Below are positions 36,617 to 46,465 of a stretch of DNA of 64,000 bases, one piece after another. Position numbers and translations under genes: made by a program. The stretch is from Frigidibacter albus (GTDB lineage Bacteria; Pseudomonadota; Alphaproteobacteria; Rhodobacterales; Rhodobacteraceae), in NCBI RefSeq assembly GCF_009908165.1, contig NZ_JAAAUC010000001.1, positions 488,086-552,085 on the forward strand, in the 5' to 3' direction. Within the stretch, counting starts at the first letter, position 1. Every line of letters starts with the position of its first letter. The notes beneath the pieces were generated by a model. That model worked only from the letters and a program-made list of their open reading frames with translations. It had not been told where the DNA came from and ran no database searches.

Positions 36617-36757
36617 ATGCTGCGCAAATTCCTGCGCCTGGGGCGCGACCGCCCCACCAAGGCCCTGGCCCCCGATATGCTGGACCACCCGGCCATTCGC
36701 GCGATGACCCCCGACCAGATGGCGGATCTGCCCTTCCCGCGACCTGCCTGCTCCTGA
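36617..36757 (+). CDS. Small protein (46 aa) divergent from LysR gene
   Basis: The ORF encodes [20 protein letters not shown] and onwards to a C-terminal [11 protein letters not shown]. Its ATG has a strong GAAGGAG site seven bases upstream. The N-terminal 12 residues form a basic amphipathic stretch; the remainder is acidic and proline-rich, with a single cysteine next to the C-terminus. There is no known domain. It ends 77 bp before acpS and is divergent from a LysR regulator across an operator-like region, so it is probably LysR-controlled. Function unknown; it would easily be missed because it is short. Confidence 0.6.
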   Translation: MLRKFLRLGRDRPTKALAPDMLDHPAIRAMTPDQMADLPFPRPACS

Positions 36758-36834
36758 CCCTACCCCCGCGCTTGCACCGGGGCCGCAAAACCGCCATATC
36801 GCCAGCACTTAAGGCTGCACAGGAGCCAGCCCCC

Positions 36835-37266
36835 GTGATCCTTGGCATCGGCACCGATCTTGCGAATATCGAGCGTATCGCCGGCACGCTGGCGCGCTTT
36901 GGCGACCGTTTCCGCAACCGTGTCTTCACCGAAACCGAACAGCGCAAGGCCGAGGGCCGGGCCGATGTGGCCGGCACCTATGCCAAGCGGTGGGCGGCCA
37001 AGGAGGCCTGCTCCAAGGCGCTTGGCACCGGGCTGCGCATGGGCATCGCCTGGCGCGACATGGGCGTGGGCAACCTGCGCAGTGGCCAGCCGGTGATGCA
37101 CCTGACCGGCTGGGCGGCGGAACGGCTGCGCGCCATGACCCCGCCCGGGCATGAGGCGATCGTGCATGTGACGCTGACCGACGACCATCCCTGGGCGCAG
37201 GCTTTCGTGGTGATCGAGGCGCGGCCCGTAGCGGCAGCCCAACCCGATCACGCCGCCGAAACTTGA
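36835..37266 (+). CDS. acpS: Holo-[acyl-carrier-protein] synthase
   Basis: This is a 143-residue phosphopantetheinyl transferase that activates ACP with the CoA arm. Motifs are [14 protein letters not shown] (metal-binding Asp) and [18 protein letters not shown] (catalytic Glu/Lys). It starts at GTG 36835 with AGGAG about nine bases upstream. The C-terminus is some 12 residues longer than many homologues ([13 protein letters not shown]). It is followed by lepB, the common acpS-lepB-rnc-era order. Confidence 0.94.
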   Translation: MILGIGTDLANIERIAGTLARFGDRFRNRVFTETEQRKAEGRADVAGTYAKRWAAKEACSKALGTGLRMGIAWRDMGVGNLRSGQPVMHLTGWAAERLRAMTPPGHEAIVHVTLTDDHPWAQAFVVIEARPVAAAQPDHAAET

Positions 37267-37321
37267 CTCCCCGCGCCCCGGGACGCATGAAGCGCGGGCA
37301 ACAGGCAGGCAAGGGCAGCAG

Positions 37322-38110
37322 ATGGCATCGAAGTCGGGCACGGCGGGCGAGGGGATCCTCGAGACGATCAAGACAGTGGTTTACGCGCTGCTGATCGCCG
37401 GGGTGTTCCGCACCCTGTTCTTTCAGCCGTTCTGGATTCCCTCCGGTTCCATGAAGGACACGCTGCTGATCGGCGACTTCCTGTTCGTGAACAAGATGGC
37501 CTATGGCTATTCGCGCTACTCCTGCCCGTTCTCGATCTGCCCGATCAGCGGCCGCCTGCTGGCGTCGGAACCTGACCGCGGCGATGTGGTAGTGTTCCGC
37601 CATCCGGCCAACGGGTCCGACTTCATCAAGCGGCTGATCGGCCTGCCCGGCGACACCATTCAGATGAAGGCGGGACGGCTGCACATCAACGGCCAGCCGG
37701 TGGCCGTGGAAGATGCAGGCACCTTCGAGGAAGTGAAGGCGCCGCAGGGGCCGCAACAGATCTCGCCGCGCTGCGCCAACGATCCGGTGGGCGAGGGCGG
37801 CGTGTGCATCAAAGAGCGTCAGATCGAGACGCTGCCGGAAGGCACCCGCCACAGCATCCTCAACATCGGCGATGGCTGGGCGGACGATACCCCGGCCTTC
37901 TCGGTGCCCGAGGGCAACTACTTTTTCATGGGCGACAACCGCGACAACAGCCAGGACAGCCGCTTCGCGCTGGCCACCGGCGGCGTTGGCATGGTTCCCG
38001 CCGAATACCTGATCGGCCGCGCCGACCGGATCATGTTCTCCTCTGCCGGCAGCAGCCTGTTCTACATCTGGACCTGGCGGGCCGACCGTCTCTTCAAGGC
38101 GGTCGAGTGA
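37322..38110 (+). CDS. lepB: Signal peptidase I
   Basis: This 262-residue membrane protease cleaves signal peptides. One N-terminal transmembrane helix (about residues 15-36) is followed by the catalytic serine in [11 protein letters not shown] (Ser43), the lysine in [13 protein letters not shown], and box [13 protein letters not shown] cysteine pair in [11 protein letters not shown] within an insertion may form a disulfide in the periplasmic domain. Its TGA overlaps the rnc GTG (GTGA). Confidence 0.95.
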   Translation: MASKSGTAGEGILETIKTVVYALLIAGVFRTLFFQPFWIPSGSMKDTLLIGDFLFVNKMAYGYSRYSCPFSICPISGRLLASEPDRGDVVVFRHPANGSDFIKRLIGLPGDTIQMKAGRLHINGQPVAVEDAGTFEEVKAPQGPQQISPRCANDPVGEGGVCIKERQIETLPEGTRHSILNIGDGWADDTPAFSVPEGNYFFMGDNRDNSQDSRFALATGGVGMVPAEYLIGRADRIMFSSAGSSLFYIWTWRADRLFKAVE

Positions 38111-38796
38111 AGCTGTCAAGCGATCTTGCGGCTTTCGCGGCCCGCATCGGGCACCAGTTCCGACGGCCCGAACTGCTGCTGCGGGCGGTGACGCATTCTT
38201 CGCTGTCCTCGGTTACCCGCCCCTCGAATGAGCGGCTGGAGTTTCTGGGCGACCGGGTGCTGGGGCTGACGATGGCCGAGGCGCTGTTCTCGGCCGATGC
38301 CGTCGCGGCCGAGGGGTTGCTGGCGCCGCGGTTCAACGCGCTGGTGCGGCAGGAAACCTGCGCCGATGTGGCGCGCGAGGTCGGGCTTGGCGATGTGCTG
38401 AAGCTGGGCCGATCGGAAATGATGACCGGCGGGCGCCGGAAAGAGGCGCTGCTGGGGGACGCGATGGAGGCGGTGATTGCCGCCGTCTATCTGGATGCCG
38501 GGTTTGAACCTGCGCGCGACATGGTGCTGCGGCTGTGGGGCGACCGGATCGCCGAGGCGGCGGAAAAGGCCCGCGACGCAAAATCGGCCTTGCAGGAATG
38601 GGCGCAGGCGCGCGGAATGGCACCGCCGGTCTATGCGGTGGTGGAGCGGGCGGGATCGGATCACGAGCCGCTGTTCACCATCGAGGCGCGGCTGGAGAAT
38701 GACGCGACCGCAACGGCGCAGGCCGGATCGAAACGCGCTGCCGAGCAGGCAGCGGCACAGGCGCTTCTGGCGCGAATGGAGGCGGGCGATGACTGA
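38107..38796 (+). CDS. rnc: Ribonuclease III
   Basis: This is a 229-residue double-strand RNA endonuclease for rRNA and mRNA processing. The signature [14 protein letters not shown] carries the catalytic acids, a second set is in [16 protein letters not shown], and the C-terminal dsRNA-binding domain starts near [12 protein letters not shown]. The start is GTG, overlapping lepB; the end overlaps era by 8 bp. This coupling keeps the ribosome-maturation factors RNase III and Era together. Confidence 0.95.
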   Translation: MKLSSDLAAFAARIGHQFRRPELLLRAVTHSSLSSVTRPSNERLEFLGDRVLGLTMAEALFSADAVAAEGLLAPRFNALVRQETCADVAREVGLGDVLKLGRSEMMTGGRRKEALLGDAMEAVIAAVYLDAGFEPARDMVLRLWGDRIAEAAEKARDAKSALQEWAQARGMAPPVYAVVERAGSDHEPLFTIEARLENDATATAQAGSKRAAEQAAAQALLARMEAGDD

Positions 38797-39733
38797 TGAC
38801 CAGGACCAGGCGGCGCTTGCCCCCGAGGGCCCGACCCGGGCGGGCTTTGTCGCGCTGATCGGCGAGCCGAATGCGGGCAAATCGACGCTGCTGAACAAGA
38901 TGGTCGGCGCCAAGGTGTCGATCGTCACCCACAAGGTGCAGACCACCCGCGCCCGCATCCGCGGCGTATGCATGGCGGGCCGGGCCCAGATCGTCTTCGT
39001 GGACACGCCGGGCCTGTTCAAGCCGCGCCGCCGGCTGGACCGGGCGATGGTCGCCGCCGCCTGGAGCGGGGCTGCGGATGCCGACCTCGTGGTGCTGCTG
39101 ATCGAGGCGCATCGCGGCATGACCGAGGGCGTGAAGCGCATCCTCGAGGCGCTGGTCGAGCGCGGCGGGGGGCGGCCGGTGGCGCTGGCGATCAACAAGA
39201 TCGACCGGGTCAAGGCCGAGACGCTGCTGGCGCTGGCCGAGCAGATGAACGAGGGCTATTCCTTCGTGCGCACCTTCATGATCTCGGCCGAGCGTGGCCA
39301 CGGGGTCGATGACCTGCGTGACTGGCTGGGCGAGCAGCTGCCCGAAGGCCCGTGGTTCTACCCCGAGGACCAGATCGCCGATCTGCCGATGCGGATGATC
39401 GCCGCCGAGATCACCCGCGAGAAGCTGACGCTGCGGATGCATGAGGAAATCCCCTACCAGCTGACGGTGGAAACCGAGCAGTGGACGGAACGTGAGGACG
39501 GGTCCGCCCGGATCGACCAGATCATCTATGTCGCGCGCGAGGGCCACAAGGGCATCTTGCTGGGCAAGGGCGGCGAGACGATCAAGGGCATCTCTACCGC
39601 GGCACGTGTTGAGCTGGCCGAGTTCATGGGCCGGCCGGTGCATCTGTTCCTGCAGGTCAAGGTGCGGCCGAACTGGCTGGAGGAATCCGAGCGCTATTCG
39701 GAAATGGGGCTCGACTTCAAGGATGGCAACTGA
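38789..39733 (+). CDS. era: GTPase Era
   Basis: This 314-residue GTPase is needed for 16S rRNA 3'-end maturation. The G domain has G1 GEPNAGKST (residues 25-33), G3 DTPG and G4 NKID. The C-terminal KH domain has the [19 protein letters not shown] loop. About 17 extra residues precede the G domain. It overlaps rnc by 8 bp and the DUF1491 gene by 11 bp, so the whole run is one transcription unit. Confidence 0.96.
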   Translation: MTDDQDQAALAPEGPTRAGFVALIGEPNAGKSTLLNKMVGAKVSIVTHKVQTTRARIRGVCMAGRAQIVFVDTPGLFKPRRRLDRAMVAAAWSGAADADLVVLLIEAHRGMTEGVKRILEALVERGGGRPVALAINKIDRVKAETLLALAEQMNEGYSFVRTFMISAERGHGVDDLRDWLGEQLPEGPWFYPEDQIADLPMRMIAAEITREKLTLRMHEEIPYQLTVETEQWTEREDGSARIDQIIYVAREGHKGILLGKGGETIKGISTAARVELAEFMGRPVHLFLQVKVRPNWLEESERYSEMGLDFKDGN

Positions 39734-40064
39734 CGCCCGCCTTGCCACCCATGTCTGGGTCGGCGCCTATCTGACCCGGCTGCGGCTGGCGGATATCCCC
39801 GTCTATGTCACCGCCAAGGGCGACCCGACGGCGGGCACGGTGCTGGTGAAATGCGCCACGCTAGACGGGCGCGCGGCCGCGTATCAGCGCAGCTACGACC
39901 TTGCCACCGGCGCCCGCGCCTGGATGCTGCTGGCCGAGGGGCCAGAGGCGGAGGTGGATGCCACGCTGGCCCGCCAGCGCTCGCGCGATCCCGACCTGTG
40001 GGTGCTGGAGGTCGAGGACCGTGAGGGGCGCACCCTGCTGGACCAGCCCGGGCTGGCGGACTGA
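39723..40064 (+). CDS. DUF1491 family protein
   Basis: This is a 113-residue soluble protein. The family pattern is an N-terminal [12 protein letters not shown] strand, [15 protein letters not shown], and a C-terminal [21 protein letters not shown] stretch with a conserved W-V-L-E-V-E-D. DUF1491 is found mainly in alphaproteobacteria, often between era and recO; its function is not known. The ATG lies within the end of era (11-bp overlap), with GAGG-like sequence upstream. Position suggests a link to ribosome maturation or repair, but that is inference. Confidence 0.85.
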   Translation: MATDARLATHVWVGAYLTRLRLADIPVYVTAKGDPTAGTVLVKCATLDGRAAAYQRSYDLATGARAWMLLAEGPEAEVDATLARQRSRDPDLWVLEVEDREGRTLLDQPGLAD

Positions 40065-40126
40065 CCTCTGGCCGTTTCGGGCGCGCGCCCATAGGCTGCA
40101 TTGCAAGGCTAGCGAAGGGCGCGGGG

Positions 40127-40855
40127 ATGGACTGGCGCGATCAGGGAATGCTGCTGTCGGTCCGCACCCATGGCGAGACTTCGGCGATCATCGAGGTGTT
40201 CACGGCGCAGCATGGCCGCCATGCCGGCGTGGTCCGCGGCGGCGTGTCGCGCAAGATCGCGCCGATCCTGCAACCCGGCGCGCAGCTTGACGTCGCATGG
40301 CGCGCCCGGCTGGAGGATCATATCGGTGCCTTCACGGTGGAGCCCCTGCAATCGCGCACCGGCGTTCTGTCCGACCGTCTGGCGCTGCTGGGGCTGAACG
40401 CGGTCTGCGCGCTGCTGCATTTCGTGCTGCCGGAGCGCGAGCCGCATCCGGCGCTGTATGTGGGCAGCCTCGCGCTGATGGATGCGCTGGCAGCGGGGGA
40501 CGACTGGGTGCCGCGCTACCTGCGGTGGGAAATGGCGCTGCTGGAGGAGCTCGGCTTCGGGCTCGACCTCGGGCGCTGCGCGGTGACCGGCGGGCGCGAG
40601 GATCTGGCCTTCGTCAGCCCCAAGACCGGCCGCGCGGTAAGCCGGGAGGGCGCGGGCGAGTGGGCGGCGCGGCTGCTGCCGCTTCCGGGGGTGCTGATGG
40701 GGCAGGGGGGTGGCTCCCCCTCGGAGCTGGCTGACGGGCTCTGCACCACCGGCCATTTCCTCGAACACCGCGTCGCCCCCGCGCTTGGCAACCGCCCGCT
40801 GCCCGAGGCGCGGCGCCGGCTGGTGGAGGCGCTGGCCCGCGCCGGCCGCGACTAG
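40127..40855 (+). CDS. recO: DNA repair protein RecO
   Basis: This 242-residue RecO is the mediator that loads RecA with RecR. An N-terminal OB fold begins [21 protein letters not shown], and the C-terminal helical part contains [22 protein letters not shown] cysteine in [20 protein letters not shown] marks the degenerate zinc region; alphaproteobacterial RecO usually lacks the full four-cysteine set. It is the last gene of the lepB-rnc-era run. The start ATG has GGGGATGG around it and only a weak ribosome site. Confidence 0.93.
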   Translation: MDWRDQGMLLSVRTHGETSAIIEVFTAQHGRHAGVVRGGVSRKIAPILQPGAQLDVAWRARLEDHIGAFTVEPLQSRTGVLSDRLALLGLNAVCALLHFVLPEREPHPALYVGSLALMDALAAGDDWVPRYLRWEMALLEELGFGLDLGRCAVTGGREDLAFVSPKTGRAVSREGAGEWAARLLPLPGVLMGQGGGSPSELADGLCTTGHFLEHRVAPALGNRPLPEARRRLVEALARAGRD

Positions 40856-40940
40856 ACGCCCGCCCAAACCGACACCCCAGCGTCGCTTATCGCCAAGCCT
40901 TTCCCTTCGCCCCCGCGTCTTGTGCGGGGCAAGGAGCGCC

Positions 40941-42140
40941 ATGGCCAACCGATACATCCCCGTCGTCCTGCGCCACGTCCCGATGCCGGGCGTGTCTAGC
41001 TTCGCCGTGCTTGCGGCGATGGATTCTGCCGTGCGCGGCATCCTGGTGTCGGTCTGGCCGCTGGTGATGTACCGCGCGCTTGGCGATGCCGCGGTGGTCA
41101 GCCAGGTGTATTTCATGGTCGGCATCGCGGCGCTGCTGACCGGGCTGATGGTGCCCTGGGCGGGGCGCTTCATCCCCCGGCGCTGGCTTTATACCGGCGG
41201 CGTAACGCTCTACCTGATCGGGCCGGCGCTGGCGATGAGCGGGCAGGCGGCGCTGGTGCCCTTCGCCTATCTGCTGACCTGCGCGGGCACGGTGACGATC
41301 TTCATCTGCCTCAACGCCTATGTGATGGATTACATCGCCCGCGCCGACCTTGGCCGCGGCGAGTCGCTGAAGATCTTCTATTCCGCGCTCAGCTGGACGA
41401 TCGGGCCGATGCTGGGCGTCACCCTGATGCATCTGTGGGCGCCGCTGCCCTTCATCCTTGCCGCCACCTTCGCACTGGCGCTTGGCGCGGTGTTCTGGAC
41501 GATGCGGCTTGGCAATGGCAAGCAGATCGCCCGGGCCCGGGCGCCGGCACCCAACCCGCTGTCCTACCTGCGCCGCTTTGCCCGCCAGCCGCGGCTGATC
41601 GCGGGCTGGCTGTTCGCGGTGATCCGGTCCTGCGGCTGGTGGGTCTATGTCGTCTATCTGCCGATCTTCTGCATCGAGGCGGGGCTGGGGGAGCAGACGG
41701 GGGGCATTGCGCTGTCGGCATCGAACGCGCTGATGCTGCTCTCGCCGCTCATGCTGCGGTGGCTGCAACGGCGCAGCGTGCGGCGGGCGGTGCAGACAGG
41801 CTTTGTCGGCGCGGGGCTGCTGTTCCTGCTGGCGACGTTCGGGCAGGGCTGGCCGCCGCTGGCGGTGGGGGCACTGTGGGCGGCGTCGTTCTTCCTGGTG
41901 TTCCTCGACATGTGCGGCGGGCTGCCGTTCCTGATGGCGGTGAAGCCGTCGGAACGGGCAGAGATGGCGGCAGTCTATTCCAGCTTCCGCGATGTATCCG
42001 GCATCGTAACGCCGGGCATCGCCTGGGCGGTGCTGCTGGTGGCCCCGCTGGCCGGCGTCTTCGCCGCCTGCGGGGCCGGGCTGCTGGGGGCGGCGGCCTT
42101 GGCGGGGCGGCTGCACCCACGCCTGGGTGCGCGGCGCTGA
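40941..42140 (+). CDS. MFS transporter
   Basis: This is a 399-residue protein with about 12 hydrophobic segments in two halves joined by a basic loop near residues 190-215 (KQIARARAPAPNPLSYLRRFAR). It resembles major facilitator superfamily efflux proteins. The ATG at 40941 has AAGGAG seven bases upstream. The substrate is unknown. It stands alone between recO and the convergent mcd gene. Confidence 0.88.
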   Translation: MANRYIPVVLRHVPMPGVSSFAVLAAMDSAVRGILVSVWPLVMYRALGDAAVVSQVYFMVGIAALLTGLMVPWAGRFIPRRWLYTGGVTLYLIGPALAMSGQAALVPFAYLLTCAGTVTIFICLNAYVMDYIARADLGRGESLKIFYSALSWTIGPMLGVTLMHLWAPLPFILAATFALALGAVFWTMRLGNGKQIARARAPAPNPLSYLRRFARQPRLIAGWLFAVIRSCGWWVYVVYLPIFCIEAGLGEQTGGIALSASNALMLLSPLMLRWLQRRSVRRAVQTGFVGAGLLFLLATFGQGWPPLAVGALWAASFFLVFLDMCGGLPFLMAVKPSERAEMAAVYSSFRDVSGIVTPGIAWAVLLVAPLAGVFAACGAGLLGAAALAGRLHPRLGARR

Positions 42141-42195
42141 GGCGCCGCCGCATATGGATTTGGTCCGCGGCGCCAGTGGCCCCGCGCGGGGCTGA

Positions 42196-43866
42196 TCAGT
42201 TGCCGCCGTCAAGCAGGCGGCGGGCGATCACCTGCGCCTGGATCTCTGCCGCGCCCTCGAAGATGTTGAGGATGCGCGCATCACAGAGGATGCGGCTGAT
42301 GGTGTATTCCAGCGCAAAGCCGTTGCCCCCGTGGATCTGCAGCGCATTGTCGGCGGCGGCCCAGGCGACGCGGGCGCCCAGAAGCTTGGCCATCCCCGCC
42401 TCAAGGTCGCAGCGCTTGTCGTGGTCCTTCTGCCAGGCCGAGTGGTAGGTCAGCTGCCGCGCCACCATGATCTCGACCGCCATCATCGCCAGCTTGCCTG
42501 ACACGCGCGGAAACTCGATCAGCGCCTTGCCGAACTGCTTGCGGTCCAGCGCATATTGCATCCCGACCTCGAGCGCCGCCTGCGCCACGCCCACGGCACG
42601 GGCGGCGGTCTGGATGCGGGCGGATTCGAAGGTCTGCATCAGCTGCTTGAAGCCTTGCCCCTCTACCCCGCCCAGAAGGTTCTCGGCCTTGACCTTGAAG
42701 CCGTCGAAGCCAAGCTCGTATTCCTTCATGCCCCGGTAGCCCAGAACCTCGATCTCGCCGCCGGTCATGCCGGGCGTGGGGAAGGGGTCGGCATCGGTGC
42801 CGGGGGTCTTTTCAGCCAGGAACATCGACAACCCGCGATAATCGGTCGTCTCGGGATCAGTCCGGGCCAGCAGCGTCATCACATGGGTGCGCGCGGCATG
42901 GGTGATCCAGGTCTTGTTGCCGGTGACGGTCCAGCCCTCGCCCTCGCGCACGGCGCGGGTGCGCAGGTTGCCAAGGTCGGATCCGGTGTTGGGTTCGGTG
43001 AAGACCGCTGTCGGCAGGATCTCTCCGCTGGCGAGCTTCGGCAGCCACTGCGCCTTCTGCTCGGGCGTGCCGCCGCAGAGGATCAGTTCTGCGGCAATCT
43101 CGGACCGGGTGGCGAGCGAGCCAACGCCGATATAGCCGCGGCTCAGCTCCTCGGACACCACCACCATTGATGCTTTCGACAGGCCAAGCCCGCCGAACTC
43201 CTCGGGGATGGTCAGGCCGAAAACGCCAAGCTCGGCCAGTTCCTCGATGATCTCCATCGGGATCAGCTCATCGCGCAGGTGCCAACCATGGGCGTTCGGC
43301 ACCACCCGCTCATCGGCGTAGCGGCGGAACTGGTCGCGGATCATCTCCAGCTCATCATCCAGCCCGGTCGCGCCGAAGGTCGCGCGGCCGTGGTTCTCGC
43401 GCATCAGTGCGACCAGCCGAGTGCGGGCGGCGGGGGTGTTGCCTGCGGCCATCAGTTGCGCCGCGGCGGGGCCGGGGGTCCAGGTGAGGCCCAGATCCTG
43501 CAGGCGGGCGGTTTCACCCTGGCTCATCGGGATGCCGCCGGCGATCTGGCAGAGGTATTCACCAAAGCCGATCTGCAGCAGCAGCCGTTCCATCTCGCCA
43601 AAGCGGCCCTCGGCCTGAAGCCGGGCGGCCCAGGCATTCATCTGGCGCAGCGCTTCCACATAGGTTGCCAGCCAGGACAGCGAATGGGCCGCAAACTGTT
43701 CGGCCTCCAGCGCGGCGCCCGAGACGCGGCCATTCTGGGTGACGGCGGCGCGCAGGCCCGACATCGCCTCGGCCAGCAGGGCTTCCACCTCTGGCAGGGT
43801 CTCCGCCGTCAGTGGCAGCAGGTTGGCGGACAGATCGGTTGCGGGCATTTCGGCACCATCAGGCAT
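42196..43866 (-). CDS. mcd: (2S)-methylsuccinyl-CoA dehydrogenase
   Basis: This is a 556-residue acyl-CoA dehydrogenase with a roughly 150-residue N-terminal extension before the standard fold. That length and layout are those of Mcd of the ethylmalonyl-CoA pathway as known from Rhodobacter sphaeroides. The flavin/substrate segments TAVFTEPNTGSDLGNLRTRA and NKTWITHAARTHVM, and the C-terminal IHGGNGFALEYTISRILCD, are typical. It oxidises methylsuccinyl-CoA to mesaconyl-CoA and passes electrons to ETF, whose genes are at 54.7-56.4 kb. ATG 43866 has CGGAGTC upstream. A general long-chain acyl-CoA dehydrogenase is the alternative. Confidence 0.88.
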   Translation of the reverse strand: MPDGAEMPATDLSANLLPLTAETLPEVEALLAEAMSGLRAAVTQNGRVSGAALEAEQFAAHSLSWLATYVEALRQMNAWAARLQAEGRFGEMERLLLQIGFGEYLCQIAGGIPMSQGETARLQDLGLTWTPGPAAAQLMAAGNTPAARTRLVALMRENHGRATFGATGLDDELEMIRDQFRRYADERVVPNAHGWHLRDELIPMEIIEELAELGVFGLTIPEEFGGLGLSKASMVVVSEELSRGYIGVGSLATRSEIAAELILCGGTPEQKAQWLPKLASGEILPTAVFTEPNTGSDLGNLRTRAVREGEGWTVTGNKTWITHAARTHVMTLLARTDPETTDYRGLSMFLAEKTPGTDADPFPTPGMTGGEIEVLGYRGMKEYELGFDGFKVKAENLLGGVEGQGFKQLMQTFESARIQTAARAVGVAQAALEVGMQYALDRKQFGKALIEFPRVSGKLAMMAVEIMVARQLTYHSAWQKDHDKRCDLEAGMAKLLGARVAWAAADNALQIHGGNGFALEYTISRILCDARILNIFEGAAEIQAQVIARRLLDGGN

Positions 43867-44041
43867 CGGGCGACTCCGTTTCTGCAGTTGCATCATCACA
43901 TAGGTCGGGCAAGTTTGTTGAGCAAGTAAAATTCGGAAACTGCGCCGCTATCTTTCACAAAGTTGCGCGACGGATTTGTCATGGCCCCTGTGCCGCGCCC
44001 TGCGCTAAGCAAGCACGGCGCAGGAACGGAAGGGCGACCGG

Positions 44042-44800
44042 ATGATGGGCGGGTTGGAGACATGGGCATTCGTGCTTGCCCTCGGGGTGACGTTCTTTGG
44101 CGGCTTCGTGAAGGGCGCGGTGGGGTTCGCCATGCCGCTGATCATGGTGTCGGTGCTCAGTTCGTTCCTGGCGCATGACATGGTGCTGGCCGCGGTGATG
44201 CTGCCGGTGCTGGTAACCAACCTGTCGCAATGCCTTCGCGACGGCTGGCGTGCGGCTGCAGAGACGGCGTGGCAATATCGGAGGATGATCGGGGTGATGC
44301 TGGTGTTCATCCTGATCTCGGCCCAGTTCGTCGATGCGATCCCGCAGCGGCTGATGACCTTGCTGCTGGGGGTGCCGATCACCCTGTTCGCGCTGGTGCA
44401 ACTGCTGGGGATCCCCCTGGCGCTGCGGCTGGAACATCGGGGACGGGCCGAGGTGGTGCTGGGGGTCATCGGTGGCTTCTACGGGGGGATCGCCGGGATC
44501 TGGGGGCCGCCGCTGATCGTCTATCTGCTGTCGATCCATGCCGAGAAGCGCGAGGCGATGCGGGTGCAGGGGGTGTTCTTCTTCCTTGGCTCGATCGTGC
44601 TGCTGGCGGGGCACCTTGTCTCGGGCCTGCTGACGCCGCCGCTGCTGGTCTTTTCCAGCGCGCTGGTGGTGCCGGCGGTGGCGGGCATGGCGCTTGGCTA
44701 TGCGGTGCATGACCGGCTGCCTGGGCAGGCCTTCCGCCGCTGCACCCAGGGCTTGCTGGTGCTGACCGGGTTGAACCTTGTGCGCGAGGCGCTGGTCTGA
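44042..44800 (+). CDS. TSUP (TauE/SafE) family membrane transporter
   Basis: This is a 252-residue inner-membrane protein with about eight hydrophobic segments and the family repeat seen at GGFVKGAVGFAMPLIMV and GFYGGIAGIWGPPLIVYLL. TSUP proteins move sulfite, sulfoacetate, taurine or other sulfur/carbon anions. It is divergent from mcd (175 bp between starts) and convergent with pckA, with a shared hairpin terminator. The substrate is not predictable; the context of carbon-acid metabolism hints at an organic anion. Confidence 0.88.
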   Translation: MMGGLETWAFVLALGVTFFGGFVKGAVGFAMPLIMVSVLSSFLAHDMVLAAVMLPVLVTNLSQCLRDGWRAAAETAWQYRRMIGVMLVFILISAQFVDAIPQRLMTLLLGVPITLFALVQLLGIPLALRLEHRGRAEVVLGVIGGFYGGIAGIWGPPLIVYLLSIHAEKREAMRVQGVFFFLGSIVLLAGHLVSGLLTPPLLVFSSALVVPAVAGMALGYAVHDRLPGQAFRRCTQGLLVLTGLNLVREALV

Positions 44801-44821
44801 GCCAAAGGGGCCCGCACGAAA

Positions 44822-44844
44822 AAGGGCGCCCGAGGGGCGCCCTT
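44822..44844. terminator. Bidirectional stem-loop between TSUP gene and pckA
   Basis: A 10-bp perfect stem, AAGGGCGCCC/GGGCGCCCTT with a GAG loop, lies between convergent genes. Read on the minus strand it continues CCCTTTTTC, a T run, so it should terminate pckA. On the plus strand the tail TTGTCG is weaker. Confidence 0.8.
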
Positions 44845-44866
44845 GTCGTCACATGTCCAGCGCGCC

Positions 44867-46465
44867 TCAGCCGATGGCGGCGGCCTTCACGTCATCGTCG
44901 ATATGCGGCACATATTGCGCGAAGTTCTTCGAGAACATCTCGACCAGCTTGCGGGCCTGCGAGTCATAGGCTGCGCCGTCCGCCCAGGTCTGGCGCGGGT
45001 CGAGCAGCTTGTCATCGACACCCGGCACCGAGACCGGCACTTCGAAGCCGAAATTCGGGTCCTTGCGGAAGGTGGCGCCGTTCAGCGAGCCATCCAGCGC
45101 CGCGGTCAGCAGGGCACGGGTGGCCTTGATCGGCATCCGCTTGCCCACGCCGAAGGCGCCGCCGGTCCAGCCGGTGTTCACCAGCCAGCAATCGGCGCCA
45201 TGCTCGGCGATCTTGGCCTGCAGCAGCTTGCCATAGGCCTCGGGGCGGCGCGGCATGAACGGCGCGCCGAAACAGGTGGAGAAGGTGGGGGTCGGCTCGG
45301 TCACGCCCTGTTCGGTGCCCGGGGTCTTCGACGTGAAGCCCGACAGGAAGTGATACATCGCCTGCGCCGGGGTCAGCCGGGCGATGGGGGGCAGCACGCC
45401 GAACGCGTCGCAGGTCAGCATGATGATGTTCTTGGGATGCCCGCCAAGGGAGTTCGGCGAGGCGTTGGAGATATACTCCAGCGGGTAGGCGCAGCGCATG
45501 TTGTCGGTCAGCGAGTTGTCCTCGAAGTCCAGCTCCAGCGTGTCGGGATCGAAGACCATGTTCTCGACGACGGTGCCGAATTTCGACGTGGTCGCGTAGA
45601 TTTCCGGCTCGGCCTCGGCCGACAGGTTGATGGTCTTGGCATAGCAGCCGCCTTCGAAGTTGAAGGTGCCGCGGTCGGACCAGCCATGCTCGTCATCGCC
45701 GATCAGCGTGCGCGACGGGTCGGCAGACAGCGTGGTCTTGCCGGTGCCCGACAGGCCGAAGAACACGGCGGTGTCTTCGGGATTGTCGATGGCGTGGTTG
45801 GCAGAGCAGTGCATCGCCATCACGCCCTTGCCCGGCAGGATGTAGTTCAGCAGGGTGAAGACCGACTTCTTGTTCTCGCCGGCATAGGCGGTGTTGCCGA
45901 TCAGGATCAGCTTCTTTTCGAAGTTTAGCGCGATGACGGTGTCGCTGCGGCAGCCGTGGCGGGCCGGGTCGGCCTTGAAGGTCGGGCAGTTGATGATAGT
46001 GAATTCCGGCACGAAGCCCGGCAGCTCATCGGCGGCGGGGCGGCGCAGCAGATGGCGGATGAACAGGCCATGCCAGGCCAGCTCGGTCACCACCCGCACG
46101 TCAAGCCGCAGCTCGGGATCGGCGCCGGCGTAGAGGTCCTGCACGAAATAGTCGCCGCCCTTCATGTGGGCCAGCATGTCGGCATGCAGCAGATCGAAGG
46201 CTTCGGGCGTCATCGGGGCGTTGTTTTCCCACCAGATGCTGTCTTCGACAGCCGGGGTGCGCACGACGAACTTGTCCTTGGGTGAACGGCCGGTGCGGGC
46301 GCCGGTAGAAACAAGGAACGCGCCGCCCTTGCCCAGACGGCCCTCGCCACGCTGCACGGCCGCTTCGACCAGCGCCGGTTCGATCTGGTTGTAATGGACG
46401 GTCCCTAGACCGATGATACCCTGATCTTCCAGGCGATGCGCCGGATTCACGCGTCCGATGGTCAT
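44867..46465 (-). CDS. pckA: Phosphoenolpyruvate carboxykinase (ATP)
   Basis: This 532-residue enzyme converts oxaloacetate to PEP with ATP, the entry to gluconeogenesis. The kinase-1a P-loop [26 protein letters not shown] (kinase-2) and the catalytic [11 protein letters not shown] and [16 protein letters not shown] regions are all present. ATG 46465 has GGGAGC upstream and gives the usual start [13 protein letters not shown]. It is divergent from chvI over a 332-bp region. In Agrobacterium and Sinorhizobium pckA has the same place beside chvI-chvG and is reported to be under ChvI influence. A 5' leader hairpin lies about 46 bp before the start. Confidence 0.96.
   Translation of the reverse strand: MTIGRVNPAHRLEDQGIIGLGTVHYNQIEPALVEAAVQRGEGRLGKGGAFLVSTGARTGRSPKDKFVVRTPAVEDSIWWENNAPMTPEAFDLLHADMLAHMKGGDYFVQDLYAGADPELRLDVRVVTELAWHGLFIRHLLRRPAADELPGFVPEFTIINCPTFKADPARHGCRSDTVIALNFEKKLILIGNTAYAGENKKSVFTLLNYILPGKGVMAMHCSANHAIDNPEDTAVFFGLSGTGKTTLSADPSRTLIGDDEHGWSDRGTFNFEGGCYAKTINLSAEAEPEIYATTSKFGTVVENMVFDPDTLELDFEDNSLTDNMRCAYPLEYISNASPNSLGGHPKNIIMLTCDAFGVLPPIARLTPAQAMYHFLSGFTSKTPGTEQGVTEPTPTFSTCFGAPFMPRRPEAYGKLLQAKIAEHGADCWLVNTGWTGGAFGVGKRMPIKATRALLTAALDGSLNGATFRKDPNFGFEVPVSVPGVDDKLLDPRQTWADGAAYDSQARKLVEMFSKNFAQYVPHIDDDVKAAAIG

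Noticed and set aside
43867..44041. CTTTCACAAAG palindrome (43952-43962) as an acyl-CoA regulator site for mcd
   Set aside because: It is short and could occur by chance. It is not a clear match to a known RamB/ScfR-type TTTGCAAA site.
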